Assembly (NCBI RefSeq): GCF_009883635.2
Contig: NZ_CP026115.2
Span: 2,542,001 to 2,606,000 of the forward strand
Direction: 5' to 3'
Source of the DNA: Pseudomonas putida
Lineage (GTDB): Bacteria > Pseudomonadota > Gammaproteobacteria > Pseudomonadales > Pseudomonadaceae
DNA: 64,000 nt
A program made the translations under genes and the position numbers. The notes beneath the pieces were generated by a model. That model did not search any database and was not told the origin of the DNA. It saw nothing but the letters and a program-made list of their open reading frames with translations. Positions 27,522 through 34,847 of the stretch are shown here, piece after piece (the first letter of the stretch is position 1; every line of letters starts with the position of its first letter).

Positions 27522-28604
27522 ATGACGATCAGAAGAAACCGGATCTACACGGACCTGCTGCGAGGAACCTATCCCACAATATGGGGTAACTGGGGCCTCA
27601 ATCCCTCCATCAAGCCGGGCGCAGTGGGCATCGTCGATCCCGACTCCGGCGACTTCAAGCTTGTCGCCGATTGCCTGCCGGGCGTTGAAACAAGCAAGAA
27701 TCAGCAAAGTCGCAAGTGGGAATTCAAATCCGAGGGTGTCTCGCGCAAGGAGATCAGTGCGAACATCGAGGGAGTGATCTTTGATCCGAACACGGGAGCC
27801 GAGGTCAAACCTGATGCCGCCCTGGAATGGACCTTCGGCAAGGAAAATTCCATTGCCTCGGAGTTCGCAATCGCTGGTGAGCACGCCATCAGCAACCTGA
27901 CCGTCCTGGACGACCAGTACGATTGGCTGCTCGCCCAGGCGAAGAAGTTGAACATGGCGACGGCAGCCGGCATCTCCGAAGGTTTTGGCGTGGTGACCTC
28001 GGTCATCTACGCCAGCAGTGGGCTGAATGCAGTAGCGAAGAAGAATAAGGCCAGCTTCACCGTTTCAGGCAGCGCAAGCGGTCTCAATCGCCTGCTCGGT
28101 GAAGATGGCATCAACGGCAAAGGCAAGGCGAGCTACGTATTCACCAGCAACTCCAGTGAAGTGGAGATGCATACCCTGCCGGCCAAAAGCGGTGACGTGG
28201 CAACTGACCCCCTGCCTATCGCGTATACCTTTGCCTCGTTTGCAGGCAGCCGGGTGCTGATTCCGAGCTGGGTCGGCAAGATCGGGGTCTTGAACCTGCT
28301 GGTTGATAGCAAGGCAACGTCCTTCACCACCTACACCACCAAAGTCACGCTGACCTACCAGACCCCCGCCGGCCCGGTCGAAGATTCCAGGACCGTGCTG
28401 CCTGGAAGTTCAGCCAGCTTCGGTGAAATTCCCCTGATTGCCACCGAGATGGTGTTGACTGCAGAGTTCATCAATATCGGCTCCAATACCCGCAAGTCGA
28501 TGCGGTGGAACACGCCCGCCAGCGAGTGGCTGGGCGGCACCCGCACCGTGAACCTGACAGGTACATGGCCGGGTGCACCGGAGATGATCGAGCTCAAGCG
28601 CTGA
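27522..28604 (+). CDS. Unrecognised 360-aa beta-rich protein, possible pore-forming fold
   Basis: Of two nearby ATGs, 27522 has the better spacing to AAGG (8 bases). There is no signal peptide and no plain membrane helix. Residues about 1-265 alternate strands and helices: an early IYTDLLRGTYPTIWGNWG, a helical segment DQYDWLLAQAKKLNM (about 130-145), then two amphipathic strand pairs around GVVTSVIYASSGLNAVAKK and KASFTVSGSASG, and KASYVFTSNSSEVEMHTLP. The last 95 residues look like a beta-sandwich. This order recalls gasdermin-type pore-forming domains, but the likeness is weak and by eye. G+C seems lower than neighbours (31 of 60 bases at 27721-27780), and it splits a core gene neighbourhood, suggesting acquisition. 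No adjacent protease partner is evident. Confidence 0.85.
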   Translation: MTIRRNRIYTDLLRGTYPTIWGNWGLNPSIKPGAVGIVDPDSGDFKLVADCLPGVETSKNQQSRKWEFKSEGVSRKEISANIEGVIFDPNTGAEVKPDAALEWTFGKENSIASEFAIAGEHAISNLTVLDDQYDWLLAQAKKLNMATAAGISEGFGVVTSVIYASSGLNAVAKKNKASFTVSGSASGLNRLLGEDGINGKGKASYVFTSNSSEVEMHTLPAKSGDVATDPLPIAYTFASFAGSRVLIPSWVGKIGVLNLLVDSKATSFTTYTTKVTLTYQTPAGPVEDSRTVLPGSSASFGEIPLIATEMVLTAEFINIGSNTRKSMRWNTPASEWLGGTRTVNLTGTWPGAPEMIELKR

Positions 28605-28606
28605 CC

Positions 28607-30127
28607 TCAGGCGCCAGCAACGCTACGCAAACGGCCTTCCACCCTGCGCTTGAGCCCTCGCTGTTCGATACACAGGGTGGAGCTGCTGGTCTTGCTCCAA
28701 TCCTCCAGCAGTTCCAGGCATGAATGGTCGATGTAGGTCAAGTTGGCCAGCGGCACATGCAAGGTGGTGCCGGCAGGTACGGTTTCGAGCAGCTGAGTCA
28801 ACGCTGGCACCTTGAGGAACGTTGCCGCCCCGCTCAGGCGCAGTTCCATATGGCCAGGGGGCTGCAGCTGGACAAGGCTGAGCTTGAGGCGCGCCGCCTT
28901 GAATGCCAACTTCAGCAATGTCAGCCCGAAACCTAGCAGTACCCCGGTCAAAAGGTCAGTGAAGATAATCGCCATGGCTGTCGCCACATAGGTGAACATC
29001 GGCATCCGACCGTAGCGGCCCAAACCTCGCAGCGCCTTGAAATCGACCAGTTTGATACCGGTGTAGACCAGCACGCCTGCCAGGCTCGCCACCGGAATCT
29101 GCTGCAGTACAGTGCTCAGCACCACCACGAACGCCAGTAACCACAAACCATGCAGGATCGCCGAGGCCCGAGTTTGCGCCCCGGCCTGGACGTTGGCCGA
29201 ACTACGAACGATCACACCGGTCATCGGCAAGGCTCCCAGGAGCCCGCAGAGCATATTGCCTACCCCTTGGGCCGTAAGCTCACGATCAAAATCCGAGCGC
29301 TGGCCACTGTGCATGCGATCGACCGCAGCGGCTGACAACAAGGTTTCGGCACTGGCGATGAACGCTAGCGCAAAGGCGGCAACCAGCAGTGTCGGGTCAG
29401 CCAGTTTCATGAGGTCATCGGGGCGTATCCAGTCGATGGCTTCGGTCAAGTCCGCTGGCACCTGCACACGATTCACCGGCAGCGCCAGCCACATGGCGAT
29501 GGCGGTCATCGCCGCCACGCCCAGCAAGGCACCCGGAACAAACCTCAGCCGCTGCGGCCGCAACCGCTCCCAGGCCCACATGATGGCAATGGTACCTAGA
29601 CCTAGTGCACCGGCCATCCAGCCGGAACCTGCATTCTCCAGCGGCAGGGCAGCACTCACGGTAGCGGGAAACTCCAGCAGGTTCTGCATACCCGACGGCT
29701 GCGGCGCCGTGTCGAACATCACATGCACCTGCGACAACACGATCAGCACCCCGATGCCGGCGAGCATGCCGTACACCACCGCTGGCGCCGTGACACGGAA
29801 CCAGCACCCCAGGCGCAAGCGCCCGGCCAACAATTGCAGAATCCCCGCCAGCAGCAGGATAGGCCCGAGCATTGCCACGCCATGCTGGCGTACCAGCTCG
29901 AACACCAGCACCGCCAGGCCAGCCGCCGGGCCGCTGACCTGCAACGGCGAACCCGCCAGAAAGCCCACCACGATGCCGCCAATGATGCCGGTGATCAGCC
30001 CCTTGGCCGGCGGCATGCCCGAGGCGATCGCAATGCCCATGCACAACGGCAGGGCGACCAGGAAGACCACCACCGACGCCAGCAACTCGCGCGGCAGGGC
30101 CGCTTTCAACTGTGTCATGTTCACCAT
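28607..30127 (-). CDS. SulP family anion transporter with STAS domain
   Basis: A 506-residue inner-membrane transporter. The start at MVNMTQLKAALPRELLASVVV has a good AAGGAG ribosome site. Residues about 10-400 hold 10-14 helices of the SulP fold (signature region ALPLCMGIAIASGMPPAKGLITGIIGG near 25-51), and about 420-506 form a STAS domain (TTLHVPLANLTYIDHSCLELLEDW). The family moves sulfate, bicarbonate or other anions. The gene just upstream on the same strand is a carbonic anhydrase, so bicarbonate is a good candidate substrate; this is inference. The two genes are 190 bases apart. Confidence 0.92.
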   Translation of the reverse strand: MVNMTQLKAALPRELLASVVVFLVALPLCMGIAIASGMPPAKGLITGIIGGIVVGFLAGSPLQVSGPAAGLAVLVFELVRQHGVAMLGPILLLAGILQLLAGRLRLGCWFRVTAPAVVYGMLAGIGVLIVLSQVHVMFDTAPQPSGMQNLLEFPATVSAALPLENAGSGWMAGALGLGTIAIMWAWERLRPQRLRFVPGALLGVAAMTAIAMWLALPVNRVQVPADLTEAIDWIRPDDLMKLADPTLLVAAFALAFIASAETLLSAAAVDRMHSGQRSDFDRELTAQGVGNMLCGLLGALPMTGVIVRSSANVQAGAQTRASAILHGLWLLAFVVVLSTVLQQIPVASLAGVLVYTGIKLVDFKALRGLGRYGRMPMFTYVATAMAIIFTDLLTGVLLGFGLTLLKLAFKAARLKLSLVQLQPPGHMELRLSGAATFLKVPALTQLLETVPAGTTLHVPLANLTYIDHSCLELLEDWSKTSSSTLCIEQRGLKRRVEGRLRSVAGA

Positions 30128-30317
30128 CGTTCTCCTTTCTCTGTCGCACGGCCATTCCCCTGGCCGTGGGCACGTGTGATCCCTGACGAGCGCGCAGGCG
30201 CGGGCCGCCAGCTGGATCGCCGGCAGGTAGTCAGGGCATTTTCAAGGCAGCCGAAGGCCGCGCCACACCCACGATGGGTGCAGCCGGCTATTCAAGGTTC
30301 AGCTGTGAATGGGTCGC

Positions 30318-31037
30318 TTAGTAGCGGCCTCTCGGAGTGGCGCTAGGCACCGGCTGGCCAGCGGCCAGGGGCAGGAAGCTGTCGCTGGCAGCGTCGTAGG
30401 CTTCGATCTTGCTGGTCTCGATGTCGTAGACCCAGCCGTGGATGTACAGCTGGCCAGCAGCCAGGCGCGAGGCCACCGATGGGTGGGTGCGCAGGTGGTG
30501 CAGCTGGGCGATGACGTTTTCCTTGGTCAGCACCTGCATGCTTTCGTGTTCGCTGCCGCACGAGCAGTTGTTCTCGACCACGGTGCGGGCCACTTCGGCG
30601 TGGCGCAGCCAGGCACCGACGGTGGGCATCTTGTCCAGCGAGTGCGGGTTCAATACAGCGCGCATGGCACCGCAGTCGGAGTGGCCACAGATGATGATGT
30701 GGTGCACCTTCAGCGCCAGCACGGCGTATTCGATAGCGCTGGAAACACCGCCGTTCATCTGGCCATACGGCGGCACCACGTTACCGACGTTACGGGTCAC
30801 GAACAGGTCGCCTGGCGAGCTCTGGGTGATCAGCTCGGGGACGATGCGCGAGTCGGCACAGGTAATGAACATCGCACGCGGGGTTTGCGCGGTGGCGAGT
30901 TTCTTGAACAGCTCCTGCTGCTCGGGGAAGACGTCATGGTGAAAGCGCAGGAAGCCGTCGACGATGTGCTTCAGGGCGGCATCGGCGCTCTCCGCGGGGG
31001 TTTGCGGAACGACCTTGGATGGGTCCTTGACGGGCAT
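30318..31037 (-). CDS. Beta-class carbonic anhydrase
   Basis: It interconverts CO2 and bicarbonate. The 239-residue protein has the zinc and active-site residues C60-A-D62-S-R64 (ITCADSR) and H119-S-D-C122-G (GHSDCGAM). The NVGNVVPPYG loop is also conserved. There is no signal peptide, so it is cytoplasmic. It precedes the SulP transporter in the same direction and may supply or use the ion it moves. The 293 bases upstream are AT-rich and contain its promoter; nothing else was recognised there. Confidence 0.95.
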   Translation of the reverse strand: MPVKDPSKVVPQTPAESADAALKHIVDGFLRFHHDVFPEQQELFKKLATAQTPRAMFITCADSRIVPELITQSSPGDLFVTRNVGNVVPPYGQMNGGVSSAIEYAVLALKVHHIIICGHSDCGAMRAVLNPHSLDKMPTVGAWLRHAEVARTVVENNCSCGSEHESMQVLTKENVIAQLHHLRTHPSVASRLAAGQLYIHGWVYDIETSKIEAYDAASDSFLPLAAGQPVPSATPRGRY

Positions 31038-31330
31038 GTTTCATCCTCTTGACGGTGTGTAGGTAAATCCATTTTACCGGTGAAAGATTCTGGCTATGCG
31101 CAGATTTAGATGACGCGCACGGGCGATAAATCACAGTCTTCGCTGACTGGATTGCTACGCTAACGGGGAAAACTTAACTGAAACTTAATTCGAGGGCTCT
31201 AGAACAGGCGTTCCAGATCGAAAAGGCGGGAGCTGAATAATAGCAAAAAAGCATCAGCTGCCAAGACCCATTACTTAGATTATTTGCTTGAATGAGTGGC
31301 ACTGGGGATGTCTGCAGGCGTCAGTTGCAG

Positions 31331-32398
31331 TCAGAACAACGCCATCTGACCACCTGGCGGGCAAAAGGCCGAGCAATCCAATGCCTGCGCTTCCCGCCCC
31401 TCGAAGTTCAGCCGCTTCATCGCTCTGGCAAAGCGCTGCGCCAGCAGCTCGGCAAATACCCCCTCACCACACATCCGCGCACCGAAGCGGCTGTCGTAAA
31501 GTTCGCCGCCACGGCTCTGTCGAATCAGGCTGAGCACATGGGCCGCTCGCTGCGGATAATGCTCCTGCAGCCACTGCTCGAACAACGGCGCCACTTCCAG
31601 TGGCAGACGCAGCATCATGTAGGCGGCGCTCTGAGCCCCCGCTTCCTTGGCAGCCTCCAGCAGGTGTTCAAGTTCACTGTCGTTGATCATCGGTATCATC
31701 GGCGAACACAGCACGCCCACCGGTACCCCGGCTTCGCGCAAGACACGAATGGCCCGCAACCTGGCTTTGGGTGAGGCCGCGCGAGGCTCGAGTACCCGCT
31801 TGAGGTCCTCGTCCAGGGTAGTGAGGCTGATCATCACCCGCACCAGACGCTGGCTAGCCATCTCGGCCAGCAGGTCGAGGTCGCGCAATACCAACGCACC
31901 CTTGGTGACGATGGTCACCGGATGGCGAAAACGCAACAGCACTTCCAGCAATCGGCGCGTCAGCTGCTGCTCGCGCTCGATCGGCTGGTAAGGATCGGTG
32001 TTGGAACCTAGGTTGATCGGCGCGCAGACATAGCCCGGCTTGCTCAACTGCTGCGCAAGCACTTCGGCAGCATTGGTCTTGGCAATCAGCCTGGTTTCGA
32101 AATCCAACCCCGGAGAAAGATCCCAGTAGGCATGGGAGGGGCGGGCATAGCAATAGATGCAACCATGCTCGCAACCACGGTATGGATTGATCGAACGGTC
32201 AAAGGGCAGATCGGGTGAAGTATTGCGGCTGATGACGGACTTGGCCCGCTCGATACGCACCTCGGTGCCCTGGGTGAGCGGCACTTCCTGATACCAACCA
32301 TCGTCCTCGACCACTGTGCGGGTCGAAGCAAAACGGTTGTGGGGTTGCAGGACAGTGCCACGCCCTTTCTGCGACGAAGGAATCATCATGAACGTCAT
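31331..32398 (-). CDS. PA0069-family radical SAM protein, LexA-regulated
   Basis: A 355-residue protein related to spore photoproduct lyase (SplB-like). The radical SAM cluster motif CEHGCIYC (CX3CX2C) lies near residues 76-83, followed by YARPSHAYWDLS. Other parts are INLGSNTDPYQPIE, VTIVTKGALV and GVLCSPMIPMIND. It probably uses a [4Fe-4S] cluster and S-adenosylmethionine in a DNA-damage-linked reaction; the substrate is unknown. The start could also be one of two ATGs 9-12 bases downstream; no strong ribosome site is seen. A near-perfect LexA box ends 5 bases upstream, and PA0069 in P. aeruginosa is reported in the LexA regulon. Confidence 0.9.
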   Translation of the reverse strand: MTFMMIPSSQKGRGTVLQPHNRFASTRTVVEDDGWYQEVPLTQGTEVRIERAKSVISRNTSPDLPFDRSINPYRGCEHGCIYCYARPSHAYWDLSPGLDFETRLIAKTNAAEVLAQQLSKPGYVCAPINLGSNTDPYQPIEREQQLTRRLLEVLLRFRHPVTIVTKGALVLRDLDLLAEMASQRLVRVMISLTTLDEDLKRVLEPRAASPKARLRAIRVLREAGVPVGVLCSPMIPMINDSELEHLLEAAKEAGAQSAAYMMLRLPLEVAPLFEQWLQEHYPQRAAHVLSLIRQSRGGELYDSRFGARMCGEGVFAELLAQRFARAMKRLNFEGREAQALDCSAFCPPGGQMALF

Positions 32399-32403
32399 CT
32401 GAA

Positions 32404-32419
32404 CTGTATTTATATACAG
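32404..32419. promoter_or_regulatory. LexA (SOS) box
   Basis: CTGTATTTATATACAG is a full CTG-N10-CAG palindrome; on the minus strand the extended site reads TACTGTATATAAATACAGTT, almost the enterobacterial consensus. It lies 6-21 bases upstream of the radical SAM ATG, where it would block transcription. Confidence 0.92.
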
Positions 32420-32463
32420 TACAATTTAATTGCGACGCACACCAGTGCCGCCGGTCAATGCCA

Positions 32464-34473
32464 TCAGGCCAGACCTGACCACTTCAAGAATCGTGTCGTA
32501 TCCGTCGGCCGGCCCAGGAACAATTCGATACTCTGCAAGAACGGTCGAGATACGGACGGTGCTAGAACCTCATCCAGCAGTGCTTGACCGGTAGGCTGAT
32601 CCAGTAAGCCTGCCGCTTCGAACCGACTGAACAGGTCCCAGGCATGGACATCCGCCCAGAGGTAACCGAAAAAGCCGGCATCGTAACCCGTCACCAGATG
32701 AGTGAAACCGTGCAGCGGTTTCTCGAAACCGTTCAACGGCCATAGCCCGGTGCGCTGATGGCTGTCAGTCACGAGACGGGAAAGGTCCACTCCGTTGGTG
32801 GCCGACCCGTGCAAGCCCAGATCGAGAAGCGCCCGGCCAAGGAGCGTCGCGTTGGACCTGGCATTGTCTGCTTGCAGTTTGTCCAGCACGGGCTTCAGTT
32901 CAGCGCTGCTCAACTTTCGACCATCCTGGTAGTGAGCAGAGATACTTGCCAGGTAATCGGCATCCCAGACCCAGCACTCGAAGAGCTTCGATGGAACTTC
33001 CACGCCATCGCTACCCAGCCGACGCGTGTCGGAGAGCACGTGATTGTTCGTGCTGACCAGCAGGCTGTGCAGGGCGTGACCGAACTCATGGTAGAGCTTT
33101 TTGAGCGCCAGGTGGTCCAGCAATGGCGGGCGGCCATCAATTCCCTGAGGCACGTCGCTGTACACGGAAACAACGACTCGATGGTACCTCCCCTCGGCAT
33201 CTACTCGTCGATGCCAATGAGTAACGGTCTTGACCGTGTCAGGTGCTTTGCCATCGTGCTGCAGTGCATCCAGATAAAGATGACCGATCGTTGCATGATC
33301 CTGGATCACCTCAAAAAGGAGCACGCTGGGATGCCAGGCGTTTGAGTCATTCAACTGCTGCAACTCAACGCCAAAGAGTTGCCTGGCCATCTCGCGCAGC
33401 GCCGCCACCACACCTTCGAACGTGAAGAATTCCTGCATCGTTGCCTCCGAGAGCAGGCTCTTGGAGTCGCGGGCATTGGCGTGCAGATAATCGATATCCC
33501 AAGGTTCGAGGGCATCAATGCCATGTGCTGCCGCTAACGGCTCGATCGTGCTTCTAAAGGCTGACATGGCCGGTTTCACCCGATCTTCCAGACTTTGCAG
33601 AAACGCCTCCAGCCGGGCAACAGTGCCGATGCTCTTGGTCTGCACACTCAGTTGCACATGATCCTCGAACCCCAGCAAACGCGCCTTTTCATTTCTCAGT
33701 TCAGCGAGCGCCCGAATCACTTCACCATTGTCGAGCGCAGGGTCGTCGCTGACGCCCTGTAAATGGTAGGCACGATAAACCTGCTCACGCAGCGATCGAT
33801 CTGTTGCAAATTTAAGGACGTGGGTGAAATTTGCTTCGTCGCAGGCGATCAGCCAACCGGAAAGCTTTGCGGCCTGCGCAGCCGAGCGCATCTGCCCCTG
33901 TTGTTGGCCGGCAATCCCATCAAGTCGGTTTTCATCCGTTACATGGACGGCAAGGGATGCAACGGAGGAGTCGACGTTGGCCAGGAATCGCGTCGTCAGC
34001 TCGCCTATCCGCCTTTCCAGTTGCTGCAGGCGGGCTTTGTCATCCGTGCCCAGGTTTACGCCGCCGTTCTTGTATTCCTGAAGGATCAGCGCCAGCGTCG
34101 CTTTCTTGCGCGAATCCAGATGCTGGCCCACTGCGCTGTTGGCAAAACGCTCATAGAGTTGATAGAGCTCGACATTTCGCAGCTTGTCCTTGAAGCACCC
34201 ATCGACTTGAACATAGGTCTTCTGGAACACCTGCCACCACTCAACACTGTGGTTGGCCATCGGCGCGAAGTCATAGAAAGTGCCTTGCAGATCGGCGTCG
34301 AGCGCATCGATGGCAAGGACGAGATCGTCCCAGGTGGGCAATGCGGCCTGATGCTCGACAACCGCTTCGATGCCCAGTCGATAGTTGGCAATGCTCGTTT
34401 CAATAGCCTGCAGGGCCTGGTCAGGAGAGACCTGCCGGTAATCCAGCAAATTTTCAGCTTGTAAGAGAGTCAT
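32464..34473 (-). CDS. Second M3-family oligopeptidase (PrlC paralog)
   Basis: A cytoplasmic zinc peptidase for short peptides. The start MTLLQAENLLDYRQVS (34473) gives 669 residues. The zinc motif is HEFGH (LYHEFGHALHSLL, about 463-467), and the third ligand is likely the Glu of KLFECWVWD. It is homologous along its whole length to the prlC product two genes upstream (for example the ARYVRLF-like AWHPSVLLFEV stretch) but clearly divergent. Base composition is lower in G+C than neighbours (29 of 60 at 33781-33840). It sits between the YheV-like gene and the radical SAM gene, an interval that has no such gene in the P. aeruginosa order I recall, so it is probably acquired. Confidence 0.9.
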   Translation of the reverse strand: MTLLQAENLLDYRQVSPDQALQAIETSIANYRLGIEAVVEHQAALPTWDDLVLAIDALDADLQGTFYDFAPMANHSVEWWQVFQKTYVQVDGCFKDKLRNVELYQLYERFANSAVGQHLDSRKKATLALILQEYKNGGVNLGTDDKARLQQLERRIGELTTRFLANVDSSVASLAVHVTDENRLDGIAGQQQGQMRSAAQAAKLSGWLIACDEANFTHVLKFATDRSLREQVYRAYHLQGVSDDPALDNGEVIRALAELRNEKARLLGFEDHVQLSVQTKSIGTVARLEAFLQSLEDRVKPAMSAFRSTIEPLAAAHGIDALEPWDIDYLHANARDSKSLLSEATMQEFFTFEGVVAALREMARQLFGVELQQLNDSNAWHPSVLLFEVIQDHATIGHLYLDALQHDGKAPDTVKTVTHWHRRVDAEGRYHRVVVSVYSDVPQGIDGRPPLLDHLALKKLYHEFGHALHSLLVSTNNHVLSDTRRLGSDGVEVPSKLFECWVWDADYLASISAHYQDGRKLSSAELKPVLDKLQADNARSNATLLGRALLDLGLHGSATNGVDLSRLVTDSHQRTGLWPLNGFEKPLHGFTHLVTGYDAGFFGYLWADVHAWDLFSRFEAAGLLDQPTGQALLDEVLAPSVSRPFLQSIELFLGRPTDTTRFLKWSGLA

Positions 34474-34565
34474 GACAGTACCTGACGGGATGCGGAAGAA
34501 GAGCAGAACTATCCGCACTCCTTCCACCCCCGCGGCAGGCATTATCTAACACCCATCGACCCGGA

Positions 34566-34847
34566 TTATTCGCTCGGCTTTTTCAGCTTCGGGTTGGGGA
34601 AGAACTGGACGGTCTGCACCTTGGCCGGCGCCGCTTTCGGCGCCAACTGGTTGACCCGCGTACCGAGCTCCTTGGGCACCGACAGGCCCTGCTCATTGAG
34701 GGTGTCGGTGAAGCCGCAAGCCACGCACTCACGGTGCGGCACGTCGTCTTCACTCCACATCATCAGCTTGTCGGGCTCACTGCATGCCGGGCATACGGCC
34801 CCGGCGATGAAGCGCTTCTTGGTTTTGTTCACAGCAACCTCGCTCAT
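34566..34847 (-). CDS. YheV-like zinc-ribbon protein (DUF2387)
   Basis: A 93-residue protein with two cysteine pairs, CPAC (about 19-22) and CVAC (about 41-44), that can hold one zinc in a ribbon. The order KKRFIAGAVCPAC ... MMWSEDDVPHRECVACGF is typical of the YheV family. The C-terminal part (PKAAPAKVQTVQFFPNPKLKKPSE) is basic and flexible. Its ATG overlaps the prlC stop by ATGA, so it is translationally coupled to prlC. The function is unknown. Confidence 0.88.
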   Translation of the reverse strand: MSEVAVNKTKKRFIAGAVCPACSEPDKLMMWSEDDVPHRECVACGFTDTLNEQGLSVPKELGTRVNQLAPKAAPAKVQTVQFFPNPKLKKPSE

